Positions 15,749 through 21,549 of a DNA stretch of 21,549 nt are shown piece by piece. The stretch is from NCBI GenBank assembly GCA_902613655.1, contig CACMHR010000010.1, positions 1 through 21,549 on the forward strand, read 5' to 3'. This DNA comes from Anoxypelagibacter sp902613655. Lineage in GTDB: Bacteria > Pseudomonadota > Alphaproteobacteria > Pelagibacterales > Pelagibacteraceae. How positions within the stretch are numbered: position 1 is the stretch's first letter; every line of letters begins with the position of its first letter. The position numbers and the translations under genes were made by a program. A model generated the notes under the pieces. The model was not told the origin of the DNA and searched no databases. It was given only the letters and a program-made list of their open reading frames with translations.

Positions 15749-15917
15749 ATTAACAAGTATAGTTGGATGCTCTATTGCAATCGCCTTCTTAATTGGTTTG
15801 GCCACTACATTAACAAGATCAATGATGATTGGCTTTACTGATGTTCTTCCAGTTTACATTCTTATGGGCTTGGTAATATGCATGATGATTTATGAAGCCT
15901 TCTTCCAAAAAAAATAA
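15741..15917 (+). CDS. Small two-helix membrane protein (58 residues), unknown
   Basis: A short ORF between the amidase and EamA genes. The ATG at 15741 has a good ribosome site, AAGGA at 15728-15732 with 8 bases spacing, and overlaps the amidase stop by 8 bases; the stop (15915-15917) lies 26 bases inside the next gene. The translation shows two hydrophobic helices, about residues 6-24 and 35-55, separated by a short loop with TRSMM and FTD, and a KK end. Without it there would be a 143-base gap in a region where genes otherwise abut. I do not recognise the family. It could be a small membrane partner of the EamA permease or of the TRAP system. Confidence 0.65.
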   Translation: MNKLTSIVGCSIAIAFLIGLATTLTRSMMIGFTDVLPVYILMGLVICMMIYEAFFQKK

Positions 15918-16797
15918 AACAACTTTTCTTCCATTTATTTTACTTTTAATTCAGCCAATTTTTATGGCAAGTAATTTAGCTATTGCTAGAGGGGCGGTTC
16001 CATTTGTTCCACCAGTTTCTTTAGGGTTTTGGAGATGGACACTTGTATTTGTTTTTTTATTACCATTTTTTTACCAACCAATAAAAAAAAATTTTAAACA
16101 TTTAAAGCCAGAGTTTTTAAAACTCCTTTTTTTAGGTTTTACCGGATGCTGTCTATGCAGCATTTTTCCTTACGTTGCGGGCAAAACTACAACTGTTTTA
16201 AACATGTCGCTAATTTATACATCTTCCTCAATTTTTATTGTTATGTTATCAACTTTTTTTTATAAAGAAAAAATTAATTTACTTCAGACCATTGGATTTC
16301 TTCTTGCATTTATTGGCGTATTAGTTGTCATCTCAAATGGAAAATTATCAACCTTTTTAAATTTAAACTTTGTTGAAGGAGATATTTGGATTTTAGGTGC
16401 GGCAATATCGTGGGCTTTATACTCAGTTTATGTTTTACATTGGAAATCAAAATTTAATCTTTTTGCAAAATTTACGTTAATAGCTTTTTTTGGTTCTCTT
16501 TCTTTATTTCCTTTTTATCTTTATGAAGTATTTTATTTAGGCGATAAATTTAATTTAGAGTTAATACCCATCTTATGGATTACAATTGCAGCAATATCAC
16601 CGGGTATAATTGCTTTTATTCTTTACAGCAAAATTCAAAAGTACCTAGGCGCATCTATTACTGGTTTTACACTATATTTATTTGTTGTTTATGGAGCATT
16701 TTATGGAATATTTTTTTTTAACGAGGAACTTTTTGTATCGCATTATTTAGGTGGTGCATTAGTTTTACTTGGAGTGTATTTTGCCAAAAAAACTTAG
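15892..16797 (+). CDS. EamA/DMT superfamily permease (RhaT/YdcZ-like drug/metabolite transporter)
   Basis: An inner-membrane permease of the drug/metabolite transporter superfamily, with two EamA repeats and about ten helices over 301 residues. Clues are the first-repeat ARGAVPFVPPVSLGFWRW block, LNMSLIYTSSSIFIVMLSTFFYKE (the typical end of repeat one, with conserved charged residues), IGVLVVISNG, ISWALYSVYVLHWKS opening repeat two, and the final YLGGALVLLGVYFAKK. The substrate is unknown; members export amino acids, metabolites or toxic compounds. The start ATG lies inside the preceding 58-residue ORF and has no clear ribosome site of its own, so it may depend on coupling. Confidence 0.85.
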   Translation: MKPSSKKNKTTFLPFILLLIQPIFMASNLAIARGAVPFVPPVSLGFWRWTLVFVFLLPFFYQPIKKNFKHLKPEFLKLLFLGFTGCCLCSIFPYVAGKTTTVLNMSLIYTSSSIFIVMLSTFFYKEKINLLQTIGFLLAFIGVLVVISNGKLSTFLNLNFVEGDIWILGAAISWALYSVYVLHWKSKFNLFAKFTLIAFFGSLSLFPFYLYEVFYLGDKFNLELIPILWITIAAISPGIIAFILYSKIQKYLGASITGFTLYLFVVYGAFYGIFFFNEELFVSHYLGGALVLLGVYFAKKT

Positions 16798-16801
16798 ATA
16801 T

Positions 16802-17593
16802 ATGTTTACTTTAGCAACCATAGTAATTTTATGCTACTTCCTTGTAGTAATTTTTGTATTTTTTTACCAAAGAAATCTTCTTTACCATCCGTTTGAAAAT
16901 AATTATAGCTCTGACGAAGCAAACTTCGAATATGAGGAAGTTTTTGTACCCACATCTGAGGGAAAAGAACTAAAGGCCTGGTTTCACAAAAAAGACCTGA
17001 TAGAAAAAAAGACTTTATTATTTTTTCATGGAAATGCTGGAGATTTAAAAAATAGAATTTATAAATTAAATTTAATTAAAGATTTTGATATCAATTTTTT
17101 GATTGTGGCTTATAGAGGTTTTAGTGGTAATGAAGGTAGTCCTTCAGAAAAAGGATTATATCAGGACGCTAGAGATACTATAGCCTGGTTAAACGAACAA
17201 GGAATCAAAGATAGACAAATTATAATTTATGGAGAGTCTCTAGGAACCGGTGTTTCCGTTGAAGTTGCTCAAAATAAAAATTTTGCAGGTATAGTTTTAG
17301 AGTCCCCTTTCACATCGATGGTCGACGCTGGAAAACATTATTATTTTTATCTACCAGTTTCGCTTTTACTTAAAGACAGATATGAAACTATAAAAAAATT
17401 AAAAAATATTAAAATTCCGATTTTAGTTATGCATGGAGAAAATGATAAAATTGTTCCATTCCATATGGGTAAAAAAGTTTTCTCAGAGGCTAATGATCCC
17501 AAATATTCTTATTTTCCTAAAGATGACGATCATATGATGGAATATAACAAAAATTTATTAGAAGCCTTAAATAAATTTTTCTTATCAATATAA
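16802..17593 (+). CDS. Membrane-anchored alpha/beta hydrolase (ABHD13/BEM46-like)
   Basis: A serine hydrolase with an N-terminal membrane anchor (about residues 3-20, ending FFYQRNLLYHP, typical of this group). The catalytic triad is visible: nucleophile elbow GESLG with S146, D215 in HGENDKIVP, and H244 in DDHMM; the oxyanion region is FFHGNAGD. With the ATG at 16802 the protein has 263 residues and begins 4 bases after the EamA stop. An in-frame TTG at 16769 would add 11 residues, but TTG starts are rare and the extension is not family-like. The substrate is unknown; esterase or thioesterase-like roles are possible. Its last 9 bases overlap the convergent HPP-family gene. Confidence 0.82.
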   Translation: MFTLATIVILCYFLVVIFVFFYQRNLLYHPFENNYSSDEANFEYEEVFVPTSEGKELKAWFHKKDLIEKKTLLFFHGNAGDLKNRIYKLNLIKDFDINFLIVAYRGFSGNEGSPSEKGLYQDARDTIAWLNEQGIKDRQIIIYGESLGTGVSVEVAQNKNFAGIVLESPFTSMVDAGKHYYFYLPVSLLLKDRYETIKKLKNIKIPILVMHGENDKIVPFHMGKKVFSEANDPKYSYFPKDDDHMMEYNKNLLEALNKFFLSI

Positions 17594-18064
17594 CCAGTTA
17601 CCCCTAATTGGATATTTTCTTTTTAAAACAATTTTATTAATGAAAACTGACATTATAATAATTGCTATAGTTCCTAGTATTACTGGAAATAAAATAAATT
17701 CAAAAGAAACATCTGTAAATAAAACCACCAAAGGATTTGATGCTGCAGGAGGGTGCATAACTTTTAAATATACCATTAAAGTTACGGCTACTCCGACAGC
17801 TAAACCAAGAGAGTAAAATGAAAATCCAATTGTTTCATTAAAAATAATTCCAACTAACACCGAGATTAAATGTCCAAAAAAAATATTTTTTGGTTGTGCT
17901 GTTTCTAGATTATAAAGTACGAAAACTAAAAAAACAGTTGCTCCAAATGAAAACATTAGCCATACACCGGCAGACGTTCTTAAGGTTAAAAAGGCAAGAA
18001 CACTTATAACTACTGATGCAGATATTCCGGATATAATTGGTTCTATTTTTTTTGGTATTTTCAT
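17585..18064 (-). CDS. HPP family integral membrane protein
   Basis: A small polytopic membrane protein of 159 residues with four or five hydrophobic segments. The family is recognised from FSFGATVFLVF, the AQPKNIFFGHLISVLVG block (residues 56-72) and the name-giving H104-P105-P106 followed by AASNP. Some HPP proteins of cyanobacteria and chloroplasts have been linked to nitrite transport; no role is established for most bacterial members. The ATG is 2 bases after the ftsY stop, so it is probably cotranscribed with dapF-ftsY. Its 3' end overlaps the oppositely oriented hydrolase by 9 bases, leaving no room for separate terminators. Confidence 0.85.
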   Translation of the reverse strand: MKIPKKIEPIISGISASVVISVLAFLTLRTSAGVWLMFSFGATVFLVFVLYNLETAQPKNIFFGHLISVLVGIIFNETIGFSFYSLGLAVGVAVTLMVYLKVMHPPAASNPLVVLFTDVSFEFILFPVILGTIAIIIMSVFINKIVLKRKYPIRGNWLY

Positions 18065-18066
18065 TT

Positions 18067-18942
18067 TTAATTTTCAACCAACATCTTAGAAAAGTCTGCT
18101 GAGTTAAATGGATGTAAATCACTTTCCTTTTCACCCATGCCAACCGCAATTATTGGCAAACCAAATTTTTTACATATAGCTAATAATATCCCGCCTTTCG
18201 CTGAAGTATCTAATTTGGTAATTATTAAACCAGTTAAGTTTGAAATTTTTTTAAATTCTTCAACTTGATTTAAAGCATTTTGGCCTGTTGTAGCATCAAG
18301 TACTAAAATAGTTTCATGAGGATATTCTGGATTTATTTTTTTAAGAACTGTAAATATTTTCTTATATTCCTCCATTAGATTTTTTTTATTTTGTAATCTT
18401 CCTGCAGTGTCAATAAATGCTATATCTAGTTTATTGTCTTCAGCAAACTTTGCAGTTTTAAATCCAACAGATGCTGGATCCGTTCCCAAATCTGATTTAA
18501 CAAAATCAGCCTCAATTTTTTTAGACCAAATTTCTAATTGCTCGATAGCTGCCGCTCTAAAAGTATCAGCCGCACCAAAAACTATTTTTTTTCCCTCATT
18601 TTTAAATAACTTTCCAAGTTTTCCTATTGTTGTTGTTTTTCCTACTCCATTTACACCAGCTACAACCACAATTGATGGAGAGCTTTTATAAAGATTATTT
18701 AATTTTCCTTCATAAGGTTTAAGTATTTCGGATATCTGCTCCCCAAGAAAATCAAATACTTCTTTTTCATCTTTAATTTCTTTTCCAATTTTCTCTTTTT
18801 TAAATTTTTCTTTTAGATCTGAAGCTATTTGAGTCCCAACGTCTGACTCAATTAAAAGTTCTTCAAATTTATCAAGCAAGTTTTCATCTATCCTTTTTTT
18901 ACTAAATAAATTACTAAATTTAAGATTTTCAAAAAAATTCAT
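18067..18942 (-). CDS. ftsY: Signal recognition particle receptor GTPase FtsY
   Basis: FtsY is the membrane-associated receptor for the SRP-ribosome complex and directs inner-membrane proteins to the Sec translocon. Residues 1-85 are the helical N domain; the G domain has the P-loop GVNGVGKTT at 96-104, then DTAGR, ITKLD and the family end GMGEKESDLHPFN. At 291 residues it lacks the long acidic A domain of E. coli FtsY, as is common in alphaproteobacteria. The FFENLKF start is a likely membrane-contacting amphipathic stretch. The start codon shares one base with the dapF stop (TAATG). Its partner Ffh is encoded nearby on the opposite strand. Confidence 0.96.
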   Translation of the reverse strand: MNFFENLKFSNLFSKKRIDENLLDKFEELLIESDVGTQIASDLKEKFKKEKIGKEIKDEKEVFDFLGEQISEILKPYEGKLNNLYKSSPSIVVVAGVNGVGKTTTIGKLGKLFKNEGKKIVFGAADTFRAAAIEQLEIWSKKIEADFVKSDLGTDPASVGFKTAKFAEDNKLDIAFIDTAGRLQNKKNLMEEYKKIFTVLKKINPEYPHETILVLDATTGQNALNQVEEFKKISNLTGLIITKLDTSAKGGILLAICKKFGLPIIAVGMGEKESDLHPFNSADFSKMLVEN

Positions 18943-19760
18943 TATATTTCAAGGTCAATTTTTTTAATTTCTGACACAGGGCCAGTCATAAATATATTGT
19001 CTGTTTTATCTATTTTTATATTTAAAAAACCTTCTTTAAATTTTATATCTACTTCATTATTAACCAGTCTACTCTTAAACGCAGCGATAGCTGTTGCGCA
19101 AGCGGCTGTTCCACATGCTTTAGTTAGTCCAGCACCTCTCTCCCAAACATTAACAGTTATATTATTTTCATCTATAATTTGAGCCATTGTTACATTGATT
19201 TTTTCTGGAAATAAATTGTAGTTTTCAATTTTTGGACCTATCGTTTTTAAATCATGCTCAAAACAATTTTTAACAAAAAAAACTATGTGTGGATTACCAA
19301 CGTTTACACAAAATCCGCGAGTAAATTTTTTATTATTTATCTCTAAAGTGATATCAGCTGTATTTATTTTTTTCGATAAAGGAATATCTTCAGAACCAAA
19401 TAAAGGCTTCCCCATTTCAAGTTCTACTTCTAAATTTCCTACTATTTTTGCATTAAGAAATCGGTTGTTTGTTTTTAATTTAATTTCTTTTGTGTTTAAA
19501 TTTTTACCCAAAAGATAAGCCACACATCTAGAACCATTTCCACATGCACTTACTTCGCCTCCATCAGAGTTAAAAATAGTTATTGGAAAAGAATTTTCTT
19601 TTTCTTTTTCTATAAAGATTATTTGATCAAAACCAATGTTAGATCTGCTGCCCAATTCAATAATTTTTTCTCTTGTTAAATTAATAGATTTTTTTCTTCT
19701 ATCAATAATGATAAAATCATTACCTAAGCCATCCATTTTGTAAGCGATAATTGATGTCAT
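18942..19760 (-). CDS. dapF: Diaminopimelate epimerase DapF
   Basis: Converts LL- to meso-diaminopimelate in lysine and peptidoglycan synthesis, a cofactor-free cytoplasmic enzyme. Both catalytic cysteines are visible: C73 in SACGNGSRCV and C216 in LTKACGTAACA. The N-terminal KMDGLGNDFIIID and the NSDGGEV segment are also typical. The length of 272 residues is standard. It is the first gene of the minus-strand unit dapF-ftsY-HPP and faces ffh across a 162-base control region. In several other alphaproteobacteria an mtaB/miaB-like methylthiotransferase gene separates dapF and ftsY; here they are directly joined. Confidence 0.96.
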   Translation of the reverse strand: MTSIIAYKMDGLGNDFIIIDRRKKSINLTREKIIELGSRSNIGFDQIIFIEKEKENSFPITIFNSDGGEVSACGNGSRCVAYLLGKNLNTKEIKLKTNNRFLNAKIVGNLEVELEMGKPLFGSEDIPLSKKINTADITLEINNKKFTRGFCVNVGNPHIVFFVKNCFEHDLKTIGPKIENYNLFPEKINVTMAQIIDENNITVNVWERGAGLTKACGTAACATAIAAFKSRLVNNEVDIKFKEGFLNIKIDKTDNIFMTGPVSEIKKIDLEI

Positions 19761-19768
19761 AATTGATT

Positions 19769-19774
19769 AGTATA
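19769..19774 (-). promoter_or_regulatory. Possible -10 element for the dapF-ftsY unit
   Basis: Read on the minus strand this is TATACT, placed so that transcription would start about 2 bases before the dapF ATG (19760). No good -35 lies 16-18 bases upstream of it (the sequence there is G/T-rich), so the assignment is weak. If real, the dapF message would be almost leaderless. Confidence 0.25.
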
Positions 19775-19782
19775 ATTATTCA

Positions 19783-19811
19783 TTGACTTTTAAAACCCCT
19801 AATTGTAACTT
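19783..19811 (+). promoter_or_regulatory. Likely sigma-70 promoter for ffh-rpsP
   Basis: TTGACT (19783-19788) and TAACTT (19806-19811) are separated by 17 bases, the ideal spacing. The predicted start near 19818 gives a leader of about 105 bases before the ffh ATG. That leader contains the three hairpins described separately. Confidence 0.5.
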
Positions 19812-19812
19812 C

Positions 19813-19914
19813 TCATCACTTCCGCAAACGGTAAACTTTGCGGTGCCTTTAGAAATAAAGGGATCGACACTAGTCAGCGAAGGTTCGCCCACTAGTGCGA
19901 TTGGTGTTGGATGA
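19813..19914 (+). promoter_or_regulatory. Structured leader RNA upstream of ffh (SAR11 ffh motif candidate)
   Basis: The segment is clearly richer in G+C than its surroundings and folds by eye into three consecutive hairpins. Hairpin 1 is CCGCAAA/TTTGCGG (19822-19828 with 19837-19843). Hairpin 2 is CCTTT/AAAGG (19846-19850 with 19857-19861). Hairpin 3 is ATCG-CACTAGT/ACTAGTG-CGAT (19863-19874 with 19891-19901, A19867 bulged), topped by GCGA/TCGC (19877-19880 with 19885-19888) around a tetraloop AGGT. TCATC (19813-19817) can also pair with GATGA (19910-19914), closing the array close to the ffh start. A comparative study of Pelagibacter intergenic regions (Meyer et al. 2009) proposed a cis-regulatory RNA before ffh; position and character here fit it, though I cannot align to the published model. 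It is not SRP RNA: no GGAAGCAG-type core occurs on either strand. Confidence 0.65.
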
Positions 19915-19922
19915 ATTAAAAA

Positions 19923-21272
19923 ATGTTTGAAAACTTAACAAATAAATTAGAAGGAATACTAAGCAAACTAAAAAAAGCCCCTTCTCTGAATGAAACACAG
20001 GTTGAAACAGGGTTGAAGGAAATTAGAGAGGCGCTTTTAGCTGCAGACGTTTCATTGCCTGTAGTAAAGAAATTTATAGAAGACATTAAACCTAAAGCTA
20101 TTGGTCAGGAAATTATTAGATCAACCTCACCTGGTCAAATGTTAGTAAAAATTGTTTATGATCAATTGGTTCAAGTTTTGGGGGGCAAAGGAGAAGAACT
20201 CAACCTTAAAGCTGTTCCACCAGCATCAATACTATTAGTCGGTTTACAAGGATCGGGAAAAACTACAACAGCTGTAAAATTAGCCAAAAATATTGAAAAA
20301 AATTATAAAAAGAAAATTTTACTTGCGAGTCTCGATGTTTACAGACCTGCTGCACAAGAGCAATTAAAAATATTATGTGAAAAAAATAATTTAAATGTTC
20401 TTCCTGTTATAAAAGATCAGTACCCAATCGATATTACAAAAAGAGCAAAAAATTCAGCATCATTAAGTGGAGCAGATATTATAATCTATGATACTGCAGG
20501 GCGAACCCAAATAGATTTAAATATGATGACAGAGATTAAAAATATTAAAGCAGAAGCTTTGCCTGTCGAAACAATATTAGTTGCAGATTCCTTAACAGGA
20601 CAAATAGCAGTCAAATTAGCCTCTGAGTTTGATAAAGCAGTTGATCTAACTAGCATAATATTAACAAGAGTTGACGGAGATGGTAGAGGTGGTGCCGCTC
20701 TTAGCATGAAACAAACAACAGGAAAACCTATTAAATTTATAGGTGTTGGAGAAAATGTTAATGACTTCGAAACATTTCACCCTGACAGGTTAGCAAACAG
20801 AATTCTTGGAATGGGAGATATTGTATCTTTAGTCGAAAAAGCCTCACAAGACTTAGACGAAGAAAAAATAAAAGCCGCAGAAGAGAATCTTAAAAAAGGA
20901 GAGTTTACTTTTGATGATTATCTAATGCAAATAAGACAAATGAAAAAAATGGGAGGAATGGAAGGGGTTTTGTCTCTTTTACCAGGAGTAGGAAAAGTAA
21001 AAGAGCAAATGCAAAACGCAAATGTTGATGAAAAGCTTCTCACAGCAAACGAAGCAATAATTTTGTCTATGACAAAAAAAGAAAGACAAAATCCTGATAT
21101 CATAAGTGGCTCTAGAAGAAAAAGAATATGTTTGGGTTCTGGAACAGATCCTCAAACGATTAATAGGCTCTTAAAGCAATTTAAGATGATGTCAAAGATG
21201 ATGAAAAAAATGTCAAAAGGAAAAGTGCCAAAAGGGCAATTTCCTGATGAGTTGTTAAACAATCTAAAATGA
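19923..21272 (+). CDS. ffh: Signal recognition particle protein Ffh (SRP54 homologue)
   Basis: Ffh binds SRP RNA and signal sequences emerging from ribosomes and, with FtsY, delivers nascent membrane proteins to the translocon. The N domain includes GLKEIREALLAADVSLPVV; the G domain has the P-loop GLQGSGKTTT from residue 107 (K113), DTAGRTQID, TRVDGDGRGGAALS and GENVNDFETFHPDR. The Met-rich M domain has RQMKKMGGMEGVLSLLPG and the RNA-binding SRRKRICLGSGTD starting at S397, then a Met/Lys-rich tail. The 449 residues are full length. The structured leader ends 8 bases before the ATG; a GGATGA about 8-13 bases upstream is the nearest ribosome-site candidate. rpsP follows after 10 bases. Confidence 0.97.
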   Translation: MFENLTNKLEGILSKLKKAPSLNETQVETGLKEIREALLAADVSLPVVKKFIEDIKPKAIGQEIIRSTSPGQMLVKIVYDQLVQVLGGKGEELNLKAVPPASILLVGLQGSGKTTTAVKLAKNIEKNYKKKILLASLDVYRPAAQEQLKILCEKNNLNVLPVIKDQYPIDITKRAKNSASLSGADIIIYDTAGRTQIDLNMMTEIKNIKAEALPVETILVADSLTGQIAVKLASEFDKAVDLTSIILTRVDGDGRGGAALSMKQTTGKPIKFIGVGENVNDFETFHPDRLANRILGMGDIVSLVEKASQDLDEEKIKAAEENLKKGEFTFDDYLMQIRQMKKMGGMEGVLSLLPGVGKVKEQMQNANVDEKLLTANEAIILSMTKKERQNPDIISGSRRKRICLGSGTDPQTINRLLKQFKMMSKMMKKMSKGKVPKGQFPDELLNNLK

Positions 21273-21282
21273 AAGGATCAAA

Positions 21283-21549
21283 ATGTTAAAAATAAGACTA
21301 TCAATGGGGGGAGCAAAAAAGAGACCAGTTTACAAGATAGTTGTAGCTGACAGTAGATTTCCAAGAGATGGAAGATTTATAGAAAAATTAGGATCTTTTA
21401 ATCCTCTTCTACCAAAGGAAAAAAAGGAGAGAATTAAATTAGAGTCCGAAAGAGTAAAACATTGGTTGAGCAAAGGCGCAAGGCCAACAGTAAGAGTTAC
21501 AAGAATTCTTGGTGAGGCTAATATTATGCCAATGCCTAAACCAGGAAAT
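21283..21549 (+). CDS. rpsP: 30S ribosomal protein S16 (3' end outside window)
   Basis: The first 89 codons of S16, a small-subunit protein that binds 16S rRNA early in assembly. The start reads MLKIRLSMGGAKKRPVYKIV, followed by VADSRFPRDGRFIEKLGSFNPL and the segment ending RPTVRVTRIL, all diagnostic. The frame stays open to the end of the window with no stop. A good ribosome site AAGGA (21273-21277) lies 5 bases before the ATG and overlaps the ffh stop region. The order ffh-rpsP is common in bacteria and is usually followed by rimM-trmD-rplS, which would lie beyond the window. Confidence 0.96.
   Translation, partial: MLKIRLSMGGAKKRPVYKIVVADSRFPRDGRFIEKLGSFNPLLPKEKKERIKLESERVKHWLSKGARPTVRVTRILGEANIMPMPKPGN

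Noticed and set aside
16769..16801. TTG start extending the alpha/beta hydrolase by 11 residues
   Set aside because: The ATG at 16802 gives a standard membrane-anchor N terminus and a 4-base gap to the EamA stop; the TTG extension would be unusual and adds non-family sequence.
19761..19922. Could the structured dapF-ffh gap encode SRP RNA (4.5S) or a tRNA-like RNA?
   Set aside because: Neither strand has the conserved GGAAGCAG-type SRP core. GGTTCGCCC at 19882-19890 resembles a T-loop but lies in the loop side of hairpin 3, with no acceptor stem, anticodon arm or CCA end around it.

Overview
The window reads as a streamlined, very A+T-rich alphaproteobacterial chromosome, most likely of the SAR11 / Candidatus Pelagibacter type. 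The grounds are a G+C content of roughly 30% by eye, almost no intergenic DNA (the largest gap is 162 bp), many ATGA or few-base stop/start overlaps, no mobile elements or CRISPR, a glcDEF plus TRAP-transporter gene content, and a structured leader in front of ffh at a position where a Pelagibacter candidate cis-regulatory RNA has been published. Lineage is an inference from content and style, not from a database match.

Layout. (1) 1-3044: end of a cytochrome c maturation (System I) operon, ccmE (partial)-ccmF-ccmG-ccmH, each gene overlapping the next. (2) 3088-3726: a PagL-like outer-membrane lipid A deacylase with an unusual duplicated peptide near its N terminus. (3) 3741-11116: a hydroxy-acid block on the + strand: an LldD-type FMN-dependent 2-hydroxyacid dehydrogenase, a class I aminotransferase, glycolate oxidase glcD-glcE-glcF, and a D-2-hydroxyacid dehydrogenase of the glyoxylate/hydroxypyruvate reductase type. 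Together they can take 2-hydroxy acids to 2-oxo acids (glycolate to glyoxylate, lactate to pyruvate) and, if the aminotransferase uses glyoxylate, on to glycine. (4) 11224-14398: a TRAP transporter, dctP-dctQ-dctM, with a Tat-exported binding protein and a strong intrinsic terminator between dctP and dctQM. (5) 14408-17593: an amidase, a 58-residue two-helix membrane protein, an EamA/DMT permease and a membrane-anchored alpha/beta hydrolase, tightly packed. (6) 17585-19760, minus strand: dapF-ftsY-HPP-family membrane protein, converging on the hydrolase. (7) 19761-19922: divergent control region with a promoter and a three-hairpin leader. (8) 19923-21549: ffh and the start of rpsP.

Both GTPases of the signal recognition particle system (FtsY, Ffh) sit here, with dapF and a 162-bp control region between them. 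No gap exceeds 300 bp, and I see no tRNA, rRNA, insertion sequence, phage gene or defence system. Most genes are conventional. The most interesting points are the ffh leader RNA, the attenuator-like terminator inside the TRAP operon, the small membrane ORF, the PagL N-terminal duplication, and the organisation of the glycolate/2-hydroxyacid block.
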